Shown here in pieces: positions 48,166-61,010 of a DNA stretch of 64,000 nucleotides. The stretch is from Epichloe hybrida. Lineage: Eukaryota; Ascomycota; Sordariomycetes; Hypocreales; Clavicipitaceae. A program made the translations under genes and the position numbers. How positions within the stretch are numbered: the stretch's first letter is position 1; every line of letters begins with the position of its first letter. The DNA lies in the NCBI GenBank assembly GCA_019022495.1, contig JAFEKR010000074.1:19947-83946 (forward strand), written 5' to 3'. The notes below the pieces were generated by a model that was not told the origin of the DNA, made no database searches, and saw nothing but the letters and a program-made list of their open reading frames with translations.

Positions 48166-49032
48166 ATGTCATCACCACCAGACAACGGGGACAGTGACGC
48201 TCCTGCACCATTTCTCGTTCAGCTCTTTTATCGAACTGGCGGTTTCTATAGGTGAGTATCACATGATGTAAAAACAACCCTCACAAATTTCACAAATATT
48301 TGTTTTCCCATTTGAGATCATACAAGCCGCTGAATACCAACTAATTTATTATCAAAATGTCGCAGACCGGATGAGTTTGCAGCGCGCTCATTACCACCAC
48401 ATATCTCAGTGTATACTTGGCCGAGCTGCACTCTCAACGAGCTGGCGCTTGAGCTTGCAGCCTCCAAAGTGTCCGCTCTTCCTTACCCAGCCATAGGGAC
48501 AAGGTTGGCTTTCCAGCTAGTGTGCCCGGATCTGAGGAGTGTCAGCGCAATTAGCAATGCGCCGCCACGATATGCTGTCAAAGACCTCGGCAGCACAGTG
48601 ATAGGTCAAAACACGTCTGATGCAGGCGAGCCGGAATTCATCGAGGTGGTTGGCTCGACGCGCAATGGGCCCGCTTCGGACAAGAAGTCGCTGAGTGAGG
48701 CGCGATTCGTTGTCGGCGATTACATCTCTTGTGCAATCTTACCTCCATTGGCCGATGGGTCTGTTGCGCCCTCAATCACCGCTAGACGGGAACCCAACAA
48801 GGTTGGGCTCAGGGATACCAGAGGGAACAGGAGTGGTGACGGGGGTTTCCATAATCGAGAAAATGGACTCGGTCGGCTCGGCAGTCGTGAAGTCAGAGGT
48901 GGTGGGCGTAGGGTCGGAGGAGGACCTATGGCCAGCATGCCCATGGGAGAATGGAGAAGAGGTGAGAGGCTTCCCAACATGCCACCTTCACGACCTCGAG
49001 GAGGTGGCGGCAGCGGAAGTGGCAAATGGTGA
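48166..49032 (+). CDS. SAP18: SAP18-family protein with glycine/arginine-rich tail
   Basis: Exons 48166..48251 and 48366..49032, 250 residues. The SAP18 ubiquitin-like fold is visible: FLVQLFYRTGGFYRPDEFAA spanning the intron (AG|A gives Arg), then LPPHISVYTWPSCTLNELAL, YPAIGTRLAFQLVCPD and VVGDYISCAILPPLADG. SAP18 is a Sin3-HDAC and exon-junction (ASAP) associated adaptor. Residues after about 180 form an Arg/Gly-rich tail (REVRGGGRRVGGGP, RPRGGGGSGSGKW), longer than the minimal SAP18 fold and resembling RNA-binding RGG segments; this tail role is inference. Confidence 0.9.
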
Positions 49033-49267
49033 AACTGGGGGATGCCACGACATATTTCATCCCGTTGGACTGGCAAGAACCAAAGCTTTGTATTATGCGC
49101 ATATACCCCGATCAATTTGAGAGCAATTTGAGCATTTGAGAGTCACTGAAATACATTTATAACACCCCCGAGCACTGAACTCAACAGAATTTTCTATTCT
49201 GATCTGACAGGAAGAAAAGAAAACTTTGCATACAGAGCTAGTACAATCGCCCGCGTTTGAACCCTGT

Positions 49268-49708
49268 TCATCGCTCGTAGATAGTGTCGCCCCTTCTCTT
49301 CGCACGGAAATTAAATAGACCCTTTAATAACAGAAAGAATTAGTTTATTACATCATGCGTTTACATGAGAAGCGGAACTTGCTGCGGCACGTACGTCAGT
49401 CTTGTACGCAACGTATCCGAAGATGGAGGGCACAACAAGCACGTAAATGAACGTGAGTCTAGCAGTTCGAGGAGTCCATCTGAAGAAGTGGTGTCGGGTC
49501 TTCTGCATAGCTGTTCATTTCGTTAGAGTTCGCCGCTCGAACGGAAGAGGGGCGGAAGTATTTCGTGTTGTTTGGAGGGGGGTTCGTTCTTCACACGCAC
49601 CCTGCAGCTTTAAGTACGCCGGGTCCGGCTTGACGTCTGTCACAAGACCTTGTTAGCATGAAGACCGGATCAATTGGGCAGCTAGAAGCACGTACTGAGG
49701 TGCGCCAT
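49268..49708 (-). CDS. Mitochondrial complex I accessory subunit, NDUFB4/B15 type
   Basis: Small four-exon gene: 49708..49696 (13 nt), 49636..49601, 49510..49395, 49321..49268; 219 nt, 72 residues. Translation: start [20 protein letters not shown], core [20 protein letters not shown], then [14 protein letters not shown] and end [14 protein letters not shown]. The FRWTPRTA motif, a single membrane segment and the basic RAKRRGD tail fit the B15 (NDUFB4-like) subunit of NADH:ubiquinone oxidoreductase in ascomycetes. All donors are GTACGT or GTGCGT, and phases agree. At the second intron the acceptor GAACAG at 49511 is required; using the later CAG breaks the frame. Divergent from PRP8. Confidence 0.83.
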
Positions 49709-50602
49709 CTTGTTTGACTGTCCAGGTGGCGTCTCTGGTGGTGGCTTTCTTGGCCGGAAGTTATGTCGCGATGGATTTGGTGACTTGTAGTTCGTATGGG
49801 AAGAAGGTTGACGGTGATCTTGTATTAGGTAAGAAATGGGGGGAGTATGATTGGCTGGATTTCATTGACCGTTTTCAACTTACCCTGAGGCGTGATAGCA
49901 ATCAGGCAAAACGTGCCGCGAGCTTTTGATCAGGGAGAGCGGGGGTTTTACTGCTGTGGATTTTTAAGAGGTGAATTGTGATATTTCTTCGCCTTTAACA
50001 GCGCCAAAGTCGACTTAAATTTCATCGTCAAGCCGAACTATATGACGCTTGCGGCACATCTTTCACATTGACTTTGGCACTGAGCTTACATTCGATGCAA
50101 TACATCAGTCAATCATAGCCCACTCACTAGAATTGTAAGAAACGTAGTAAACCATATTATCTATCCATGCCTAAGAATCAAAGATCCCAGAGACAGACTA
50201 CTTACCAGCCAAAAGATACTCAGTGAGCCATTGCATTGGCATATCGTGTGTTCTTGAATGACATGGCGCGGCTCGCATCACGTGATGTCAATATGTGGAC
50301 CCCAGAGAGCTGGTCCTTGCTAAGCTGCAGGGCAGAAAATTGTCGAGATGGGAGGCGACTTTTGAGAGTGATTTGTAGCATCACCGGTCTGGTCGCCATC
50401 GTGCCACCTTCCGAAATCAGCGCGCCCAATCATAGGAAGACTTTATCGCGACGACGAAGACTTCTATTGTGATTACATCATCGGAGAAGAGGCAAAGACC
50501 ACACCAGCGCGCAGTGCCACGCGCCACAGCGTGCGGCCTCTCCGGTAGGCAAACCTCACATCTTCACGCTTTGCTTTCGCATCACGACATTTCAAAGCCA
50601 TC
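49709..50602. promoter_or_regulatory. Divergent region complex I subunit / PRP8
   Basis: 894 nt between divergent starts. No coding signal apart from a chance upstream frame reaching into PRP8 (starting 50469). Contains the promoters of both genes. Confidence 0.45.
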
Positions 50603-53600
50603 ATGTCAGGCATTCCACCGCCACCGCCGCCGGGCTGGGGAGCTGCTCCCACCTCCCCCCCTCCTCCCTCCATCATCGTTACCACCACCTCCTGACCTCG
50701 CGCCGCCACCCCCTCCGCCCCCTGGCTTCCACCCGTCCTCGAATTCCCAAATTGCAAAGTTTGCACAGAAGAAGAAAGAATGGCTACGAGATCGCCAAAA
50801 TCGATTTGGAGAGAAGCGCAAGGCTGGCTTCGTTCAGACACAGAAGGCCGACATGCCCCCTGAGCATTTGCGAAAGATCGTCAAGGATATCGGAGACGTG
50901 TCTCAGAAGAAATACACAAACGACAAGCGCAGCTACCTCGGCGCGTTGAAATTTATGCCCCATGCAGTACTGAAATTGCTCGAGAACATGCCGATGCCTT
51001 GGGAGTCGGCGCGAGAAGTTAAGGTCCTTTACCACGTCAACGGTTGTCTGACGCTGGTCAATGAAACCCCGCGTGTCATTGAGCCAGTCTTCTTTGCGCA
51101 ATGGGCAATGATGTGGACTTTCATGAGAAAGGAGAAAGCTGATAGAAGACTTTTCAAACGTATGCGATTTCCACCATTCGATGACGAAGAACCACCGTTG
51201 TCTTGGTCTGAGAACATCGAAGACGTCGAGCCCTTGGAACCGATTCAAATGGAGCTGAACGAGGACGAAGATGAGGCTGTTTATGAATGGTTTTATGATC
51301 ACCGACCGCTTATTGACACGTCACATGTTAACGGAGCGAGTTACAAGACATGGAATCTCTCGTTGCCCCAAATGGCCACCTTGTTTCGTCTGAGTCGACC
51401 TCTGATCTCAGACGTTGTCGACAAGAATTACTTTTATCTGTTCGACCTCAAGAGTTTCTTAACAGCAAAGGCTCTCAATGTCGCGCTTCCCGGTGGCCCA
51501 CGGTTCGAGCCATTGTACAAAGACATCGATCCGAATGAAGAGGACTTTGGCGAGTTCAACGCTATCGATCGCATCATCTTCCGCACTCCGATCCGCACCG
51601 AATTTCGCGTCGCTTACCCATTCCTTTACAATTCGCTACCGAGAAGCGTGCATCTTACATGGCATTCGCACCCACAGACGGTGTTTAATCGTGCTGATGA
51701 CCCGGACCTGCCAACTTTTCTCTTTGACCGACGAATCAACCCTATTTCCTCCCGAACGGTCGCACCGAAGAACGTCGACTTCACACTCGAAGACGAGATT
51801 TTTGGTTCTGGAAACAATGAGGAGCCCGAGGAAGAAGCGTTTGAGTTACCGGCTGGCGTAGAGCCCTTCTTGGCCGACGAGGAACTTGAAAATGAATATA
51901 CATCAGCAGCCATCGACCTATGGTGGGCACCATTCCCATTTGACAGACGGTCTGGAAAGATGGTTCGCGCTCAGGATGTACCTTTGATCAAGCAGTGGTA
52001 TTTGGAACACCCTCCTTCGGACCGACCTCCCGTCAAAGTCCGAGTCTCTTACCAGAAGCTCCTGAAGAATTACGTCCTGAATGAGCTTCATAAGAAGAAG
52101 CCCAACGCACACAACAACCAGAATCTACTGCGGTCACTCAAACAAACCAAATTCTTCCAGCAGACAACTATCGATTGGGTTGAGGCTGGTCTCCAGGTCT
52201 GTCGACAAGGGTTCAACATGCTGAACCTCTTGATCCATCGCAAGAATCTGACATATCTTCATCTCGACTACAACTTCAACTTGAAGCCTGTGAAGACACT
52301 CACTACAAAAGAGAGAAAGAAGTCGCGATTTGGCAATGCTTTTCATCTGATGCGTGAAATCCTTAGATTGACAAAGCTTATTGTGGATGCGCAAGTTCAA
52401 TACCGCCTGGGTAACATCGACGCTTTCCAACTTGCTGACGGTATTCACTACGCGTTCAACCACGTAGGACAGTTGACCGGAATGTACCGATACAAATACA
52501 AGCTCATGCACCAGATTCGAACCTGTAAAGATCTGAAGCATTTGATTTACTATCGCTTCAACTCTGGCCCCGTTGGTAAAGGCCCCGGCTGTGGCTTCTG
52601 GGGCCCATCGTGGAGAGTATGGCTTTTCTTCATGAGAGGCATTATCCCTTTGCTCGAAAGATGGCTAGGAAATTTGCTGTCTCGTCAATTCGAGGGTCGA
52701 CACAGCAAGGGTGTGGCTAAGACTGTCACGAAGCAGCGAGTTGAGTCTCACTTCGATCTTGAACTTCGTGCATCCGTCATGGCCGACCTCATGGATATGA
52801 TGCCTGAGGGAATCAAACAAAACAAGGTCAATACAGTGCTCCAGCATTTGTCGGAGGCATGGCGTTGCTGGAAGAGCAACATTCCATGGAAGGTCCCCGG
52901 CTTGCCTGCTCCCATCGAAAATGTCATCCTTCGATACGTCAAATCCAAGGCCGATTGGTGGATTTCTGTGGCACATTACAACCGAGAACGTATTCGTCGT
53001 GGGGCCACTGTCGACAAAACCGTCGCGAAGAAGAATGTTGGCCGTTTGACGCGGTTGTGGCTCAAGGCCGAGCAGGAACGACAACACAACCACATGAAGG
53101 ATGGCCCCTACGTCTCTTCCGAAGAAGCTGTCGCCATCTACACCACGACAGTACACTGGCTGGAATCTCGGAAGTTCTCACCCATTCCATTCCCCAGTGT
53201 TTCGTACAAGCACGACACAAAGATTCTGATCTTGGCTTTGGAGAGACTCAGGGAAGCCTATTCCGTCAAAGGCAGGTTGAACCAGAGTCAACGTGAAGAA
53301 CTCGCCTTAATTGAGCAAGCTTATGACAGCCCTGGCACGACATTGGAGCGGATCAAGCGGTTCTTGCTGACGCAACGTGCATTTAAAGAGGTCAATATCG
53401 ACATGAACGACAACTATAGCACAATCAACCCTGTATACGATATTGAGCCCATTGAGAAAATCAGCGACGCTTATCTGGATCAATATCTTTGGTATCAAGC
53501 CGACCAGCGTCACTTATTCCCCGCCTGGATCAAACCATCAGACTCCGAGGTGCCGCCATTGCTTACGTACAAGTGGGCGCAGGGTATCAACAACTTGAGC

Positions 53601-56600
53601 CAAGTTTGGGAGACATCGGATGGCGAGTGCAATGTCATGGTGGAGACTGAGCTTTCCAAAGTCTACGAAAAGATGGAATTGACGCTGCTCAACTCTCTGC
53701 TGAGACTCATCATGGATCACAATTTGGCTGATTACATCACGGCAAAAAACAATGTCCAGCTCACCTATAAGGACATGAACCATGTCAACAGCTACGGTAT
53801 GATTCGTGGTCTTCAGTTCTCGACATTTGTGTTCCAGTATTACGGCCTGGTCCTGGATCTTCTTCTGTTGGGTCCTCAGCGCGCCAGTGAGATCGCCGGT
53901 CCTCCTCAGAGTCCCAATGACTTCCTCCAATTCCGTGATCGTGAGACGGAGTGTAGGCATCCGATCAGGCTTTACACTCGATACATTGACAAAATATGGA
54001 TCTTTTTGCGATTCACTGCTGAAGAATCCAGAGATCTTATCCAACGATTCCTGACTGAGCAACCTGATCCCAACTTCGAGAATGTCATTGGGTACAAGAG
54101 CAAAAAATGCTGGCCCAGAGATTCTCGTATGCGCCTGATGAGACACGATGTGAATCTGGGCCGAGCCGTCTTTTGGGACTTGAAGAATCGTCTGCCAAGG
54201 TCAGTCACCACTATTGATTGGGACGATAGCTTTGTCAGTGTTTACAGTCGCGACAACCCAAATTTGCTCTTCTCCATGTGTGGATTCGAAGTCAGAATTC
54301 TCCCCAAGATCAGGAACCAGAACGATGAGTTTCCTGTGAAAGACAGTGTCTGGTCTCTGGTCGACAATACCACCAAGGAGCGAACTGCCCATGCGTTCTT
54401 ACAAGTCACGCAAGAGGACATCCAGAAATTCAACAATCGCATCCGACAGATTCTCATGTCCTCTGGCTCAACGACCTTCACAAAGATTGCCAACAAGTGG
54501 AATACGGCACTGATTGCTCTCTTCACATACTATCGTGAGGCTGCCGTCTCAACCGTTGAACTGCTCGACACCATTGTCAAGTGTGAGACCAAGATTCAAA
54601 CTCGAGTCAAAATTGGTCTCAACTCAAAGATGCCATCTCGTTTCCCGCCTGCCGTCTTCTACACCCCCAAAGAACTCGGTGGCCTGGGCATGATTTCCGG
54701 CTCGCATATTTTGATTCCTGCCAGTGACAAGCGCTGGTCCAAGCAGACCGACACGGGCGTCACCCACTACCGCTCTGGCATGACGCACGATGAAGAGACG
54801 TTGATTCCCAACATCTTCCGGTACATCATTCCATGGGAGGCTGAGTTCATCGATTCACAGCGTGTTTGGACCGAGTACTCTCAAAAGCGTCTGGAGGCCA
54901 ACCAGCAGAATCGTCGCTTGACGCTTGAAGACTTGGAAGACAGCTGGGACCGTGGTTTGCCCCGAATCAACACATTATTCCAGAAGGACCGCAGCACGCT
55001 CAGTTTCGACAAGGGCTTCCGAGCTCGCTCTGAATTCAAAATGTACCAGCTGATGAAGAGCAACCCGTTCTGGTGGACAAGCCAGCGCCATGACGGCAAG
55101 CTGTGGAACCTGAATGCTTACCGAACTGACGTTATTCAGGCTCTGGGTGGTGTTGAGACTATTTTGGAGCACACGCTGTTCAAAGCAACAGGATTTCCAT
55201 CATGGGAAGGTCTCTTTTGGGAAAAAGCTTGCTTAGCGAATGGCACAATGTTACTTCGATACGATCATTCACAAGTCGCCGTCGAGGATGTCCAGGAGGG
55301 CGATCTACTTCTCGGCCCTGATGGGACACCACGTCGAGCGTTCAATGTAGTTAGTGGCAGGGATCGACTCTATCGCATCAAGATCGGGAGTCGAAAAGAA
55401 GACCTCGTGGTTACTCCAAATCACATTTTGGTTCTCCACAAGGAGAAAATCGGTGGCAACTCCTGTAGCGGGCTTACGACTCGAGAGCATCAAGCTCGTT
55501 TTGATGATCGACTTGGACAGCTTCCAAATCCTAGCTCCGATCCAGCTTCAGCTGATCGATATGAAACCGTTGAGATGACTGCCGCCGAATTCGCCGCGAT
55601 CGAGCCCAAGGAAAGAGCTCGATACAGACTCTTCAGATCTCCAGGATTCGAGCTCCCGGAACGAGCTGTCCCCGTCAATCCTTACTTCCTTGGACTTGGC
55701 TTGGTGACGGAAACCGCCGTAGCACGACAATCTACACGAATCATGAAACCGAGACTCGAGAATTCTTGGTGGATCATGCTGCAGAACTCGATCTGCATCT
55801 TGTCTCGCATGGTCAGCTCGGTTATGCTACAGTAGAAAGAACTTCCCTTGGCGAGCAAGAACTCCCGCGGGCGACAAATCAAGTAGTGGATCGACCGACT
55901 CGGAGATTCGCTCGACAAACCATCATCAAACAACGTCTCGCTGCTGGATGGACTGTTCAGCCTGGCCGCCTTGCTGGAGAATCGCGAGTCTGGCGATCTC
56001 CTGGCGAAAGTTCTTCGATCGATTTGTTGCCAGCTCCTCCTCTCGCTGAGCTTGCCTCGTCCCTGTCGATCGAGGAACGAGCTAGCTGTCCGGTCGAGGC
56101 TATTCCCACAGACGCCCTCATTCAATCAAGGTCTGATGATAAGCTCATGAATCTTATTGGCACCCCATCGGTGATCGAGGCGGACGGAGATTTGGACGTC
56201 GTGGAACTCGATATTCTTGACACAGTCAGTGAGATCGATGAGGGCCAGAATGAGGATGATCCTCCCCAGAGCCAGCAAAATGTGCGCCTTCAGACCGGTC
56301 GCCGCGCCTATGGCGATCTACAAGAAAAAGAACAAGAGCAACTCGTGGAACAGATCATTGGTCGATCCGACGGTGGCTCAGGCGTGAACTCGCTTCTCCA
56401 AGCTCTTCGAGAGCTTGGTGTTTTGACAGCGTCAGATCGAGCGGAACCAGCTGCTGATAATCAGCACATTCCCTCGATCTTCATGAAGAACTCTCGTGCC
56501 GTTCGTTTGGCTGTTCTTGCAGGTTTGCTCGATACTGATGGCTGGTACGTCTATCCTGAAAACATGTTCGGTTTCAGTCAGAGCGAGCGATGGCATTCAA

Positions 56601-59398
56601 ACCTGTTCTGGGACACGGTTGCTCTGGTTCGTTCGTTGGGCTTTAGTGTGTGGACAAAGCGGCGAATGATGCCAAATTCCACGCGCACTGAGCAGCATCC
56701 TCAACTCTTGGCTCATATATTCGGCAATCTGGAGGAAATTCCGTGCTTGCTCGCTCGGAAGAGAGCAGTCGATCGATTCATTCCTCAAACTCACAGCTTC
56801 GTCATCAAAGAGATCACGTTGGAGTCGGAATCTACAGCTTGGTCGGGTTTCCGAGTCGATGGAGATCAGCTCTATCTACGACATGACTATCTAGTGCTGC
56901 ACAACAGTGGTTTCGAGGAGTCTATGAAGTTCAAAAAGTTGACGAATGCGCAGAGGTCTGGTCTGAATCAAATCCCGAACCGTCGCTTCACCTTGTGGTG
57001 GTCACCTACCATCAACCGCGCGAACGTGTACGTCGGTTTCCAGGTGCAGTTGGATCTTACGGGTATCTTCTTGCACGGAAAGATCCCTACTTTGAAAATT
57101 TCATTGATCCAAATTTTCCGTGCCCATTTATGGCAAAAGATTCACGAGTCTGTTGTCATGGACCTCTGTCAAGTGTTTGATCAAGAACTAGAGTCACTTG
57201 GCATCGAGACGGTGCAGAAGGAAACTATCCATCCCCGAAAATCGTACAAGATGAACAGCTCTTGTGCAGACATTCTCCTTTTTGCAAGCCACAAGTGGAA
57301 TGTCACACGACCTTCCGTCTTGTTTGACACCAAGGATGTGATTGAGCCAACTACAACCAACAAGTTCTGGATCGATGTGCAACTTCGATATGGTGATTAT
57401 GATTCGCACGATATCGAGAGGTATACCCGTGCCAAGTACCTCGACTACACCACCGACAGTTCCAGTATCTATCCGTCCGCTACGGGGTTGATGATCGGCA
57501 TTGATTTGGCTTACAACCTGTACTCGGCTTACGGCATGTACTTCCCGGGATTAAAGGTTCTCGTTCAGCAAGCCATGGCCAAAATCATGAAGGCCAATCC
57601 GGCGCTTTACGTCTTGCGCGAGCGTATTCGCAAGGGATTGCAGCTGTATGCGTCTGAAAGCAACCAGGAGTTCCTCAACTCTCAGAACTACTCCGAGCTG
57701 TTCAGCAACCAAACTCAGCTCTTCATCGATGACACCAACGTCTACCGCGTGACAATCCACAAGACTTTTGAAGGCAACCTGACAACAAAGCCCATTAATG
57801 GCGCCATCTTCATCTTCAACCCAAGAACTGGACAATTATTCTTGAAGATCATTCACACGAGTGTCTGGGCTGGACAGAAACGTCTGGGACAGCTTGCCAA
57901 ATGGAAGACGGCCGAGGAAGTGGCCGCCTTGATCCGATCATTGCCAGTAGAAGAACAGCCGAAGCAGTTAATTGTCACGAGAAAGGGTCTGCTAGACCCT
58001 CTTGAAGTCCAGTTGGTTGACTTTCCCAACATCTCCATTCGTGCATCCGAGCTTCAACTTCCATTCCAAGCAGCAATGAAGGTTGAAAAACTGGGAGACA
58101 TGATTCTGCGAGCTACCGAACCTCAAATGGTTTTGTTCAACCTGTATGACGAGTGGCTCAAGAGCATCTCTTCTTACACTGCCTTCTCGCGTCTCATCTT
58201 GATTTTACGTGCTCTTCACGTAAACCCTGACAAGACGAAACTCATTCTGCGGCCCGACAAGACCGTCATTACTCACGAGCATCACATTTGGCCATCGCTG
58301 TCTGACGAGGATTGGATCAAGATTGAAACGCAGCTCCGCGATCTCATCCTGAACGACTACGGAAAGAAGAACAACGTCAATGTGTCTAGCTTGACGAGCA
58401 GCGAAGTCCGTGACATCATCTTGGGTATGGAGATCTCGGCACCTTCCATGCAACGACAACAAGCCGCCGAGATCGAGAAACAGCAGCAAGAGCAGCAACA
58501 ACTCACCGCTGTGACTACCAAGACACAGAACGTCCATGGCGAAGAAATCATCGTTACAACCACATCGCAGTTTGAGCAGCAGACATTTGCCTCCAAAACG
58601 GAGTGGCGAACCAGAGCAATCGCAACGTCCAATCTACGCACCCGAGCCAAGAACATGTACGTGTCTTCTGTCGACAATGATGTTGACGATGTCACCTATG
58701 TGATGCCCAACAACATCCTCAAGAAGTTCATCACCATTGCCGACCTCCGAGTGCAAGTAGCCGGTTATCTCTATGGTTCTTCTGCCCCAGATAACGACCA
58801 GGTCAAAGAAATCAAGTGTATCGTCATGATGCCACAAATAGGTGGCCTCCGCAACGTCCAGCTTCCTCAGCAACTGCCTCGCAGTGATTTTCTCGACGGC
58901 ATGGAGCCTCTGGGAGTCATCCACACCATGTCTGGCAGCGAACTGCCCTACATGTCTGCCGCAGACGTGACGGAGCATGCCAAGCTGCTCGATGCTCACA
59001 ATGAATGGGACAAGACAAACACCGTTACCGTGTCCGTGTCATTCACGCCGGGAAGTGTTTCCCTCTCGGCGTGGGGTCTTACGCCTCAAGGCTATAAATG
59101 GGGTGCCGAAAATAGGGACACGCAGAGCGACCAACCCCGGGGATTCACGACGACAATGGGAGAGAAGCGAAAGCTGCTGTTGTCCCCAAGATTCAGGGGC
59201 TTCTTCTTGGTTCCCGACGATGGCAGGTGGAACTACAGTTTCATGGGAAGCACTTTTGCAGGCATGGAGAAGAAGTCTGTTCACGTAAAGCTGGACACGC
59301 CTCTGTCGTTCTACAGCGACCAGCACCGACCAGTTCACTTCCACAGTTTTGCTGAGCTCGAAGACACCTGGGTTGACCGCTCCGACAACTTTGAATAA
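50603..59398 (+). CDS. PRP8: Pre-mRNA splicing factor PRP8 (U5 snRNP), interrupted by an intein
   Basis: Start [16 protein letters not shown] at 50603. No introns recognised. The host protein, after intein removal and correction for one extra base, is about 2372 residues, the normal Prp8 length. Conserved parts: [60 protein letters not shown], the RT-like and linker regions, the RNase H-like region ([20 protein letters not shown]) and a C-terminal MPN/JAB domain ending WVDRSDNFE. Two breaks exist: the N terminus (frame of 50603) joins the main frame only by dropping one base, most simply in the C7 run at 50655..50661; and the frame shifts by one inside the intein near 55696. Prp8 is the catalytic-core scaffold of the spliceosome and essential, so a real uncorrected break is unlikely. 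Confidence 0.95.
55230..56905 (+). mobile_element. PRP8 intein with LAGLIDADG homing endonuclease
   Basis: Inserted between FWEKA and SGFEESMKF of Prp8, the site used by known fungal PRP8 inteins. First residue Cys (CLANGTMLL, block A), block B TPNH at residues 62-65, endonuclease blocks DOD-1 (NPYFLGL then WLGDG in a shifted frame, about 55674..55711) and DOD-2 (GLLDTDG at 56522..56542), block F YLRHDYL, and block G ending VLHN with Ser as +1 extein residue. All splicing residues are present. About 559 residues if one T is missing at 55696; as given, 1676 nt is not a multiple of three. An acidic/Gln-rich insertion lies between the two DOD motifs (around [17 protein letters not shown]). Confidence 0.95.
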
Positions 59399-61010
59399 CG
59401 AGGAACCGTCTATATTCACGCCCATTGCAGCATGATTGCAGCCAGAGGTCACTTGTCACTTGTCGCTTGTTTTATTTCATCTGCAACATGATGAAAATGG
59501 CATCATTTCCCCGGTGGAACACTTTTCAGCATCCTAACGGCAAACCTGAAATATATGCAGGAGGGGGGGTGTAAGGTGAACCGAGGAAGAGAATGACTTT
59601 TTTTTAACAAGATATTCGTGCAATTTTTCTTTCTTATTTGTGTTATTGCTTTCCGAGTCACGCCATGACTAAATATTGGAGTTGGCATTGTATTTCAAGA
59701 ATTGGGGGGAGGGGGGGCGTGGGCTAAGAAGGGAACATTGGGAGCATTGTACGTTACTGGGCACAGTTTTCAAGCTGAAGATCAAGGACAAGAAAAAAAC
59801 GTACTCGGCTGTATGTATTGATGTAATAGTAGTGAGATGAGGGTTGAGTTGAGCCAAATATGACATGCTAGATTGCTGTTTCCAAGTCGAACTTTCATTT
59901 TGAACAGCATCTTGAAACCTGACGACTGGCTTCGATAAACTACTCGATCCCGCGTGGAGTCATGGAACATGTTTGAATCTCTTTTGCTAGCTTGTCTGTG
60001 ATGTGTGCGGGATGTGTACTGGACGTACTGGGGCATGCTAGATTTGATATTATTGTATTATGGGGTATACATGGACATGTTAAGATATATAGAAGAATAT
60101 ATGTAGATATATATATGGAGATGTTAAGTTGTATAGATGGACATGGAGACATATAGATGTGTAGATCCACAAGAAAGTATATGCAGATACACAAAGTAAA
60201 ACAAATATGCAGAATAATACTCCACGCAGGACACGCACGACACAGTCGTGTGAAATGTCTGGTGTAGTAGACTTTGTAAATATACCTAGCAGGACAACTG
60301 GTAGTCGGCGACTCAGGACTCAGCGTCGCCGAGTCATCCACGCATGCCCAACAAGGTCAACGTGAGGTAAGGTTCTTGGAAAAAAAAAGAAAAAAAAAAA
60401 GGAAACATTCCATGCCACGTGGGACTACTTCGTGTCAAGTAAAGTCCGTCGAGGCCCGCTAGGATTACGGGGCGTGGAACCGCGCCTGATTTCTGAGTTG
60501 CCGGGATGTTCTGCAGGAGGAATCTTCATGTTGGTGTTATTGCACATTGCTCATTGGCGCAACTCCGTAGTTGGAGTGTCAACAGGATATGTAGGGGTTT
60601 TTTTTCCTCCAAAGCATGGCATCAATTTTGCAGCAATTAATAACGGAACCCACTACGCCCCTCTCTCCAACGGATCATGCATTCATGCGTTGCATGTGTG
60701 ACGACTTACATGTACAAGGGGGAAAGGGGGGGGACATGACACGCACGTGCGTGCGTTCTATATAGCCTTCCTTCCTTCTTTCCTCTGGTGAGGGAAAGTT
60801 GGTCTTTTGTTTGCATGGGCCCTGAGGCTCTGTCTTGTCGCTGCTGTCAGATCCTGCCTGGCAATGGCCAACCTCGTCCAAAAGTCATCGACGCCGTTGA
60901 CAAAGGAAACCGTCCGTGGACAGTGCGCCATTCTGCTTGAGGAAGTTATCGAATACTCGTAGAGTGAGCGTGCGCACTGTGGACCATGTCACCAATTTAC
61001 ACTAACATTA
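59399..61010. other. Intergenic region PRP8 to retroelement
   Basis: 1.6 kb of 3' flank and spacer. Contains AT-rich degenerate repeats (60071..60160), A-runs near 60380 and a sharp change to AT-rich sequence at about 61000. No gene recognised. Confidence 0.55.
60071..60160. repeat. Degenerate AT-rich tandem repeat
   Basis: Imperfect copies of a unit like ATGGACATGTTAAGATATAT begin at 60071 and 60115, with a third diverged copy from about 60137, separated by TATATA-rich sequence. Confidence 0.6.

Noticed and set aside
50469..50602. Upstream in-frame extension of PRP8 starting MITSSEKRQ
   Set aside because: It avoids the frame break, but the conserved Prp8 start [13 protein letters not shown] is present at 50603 in another frame, so a one-base indel is the better explanation.
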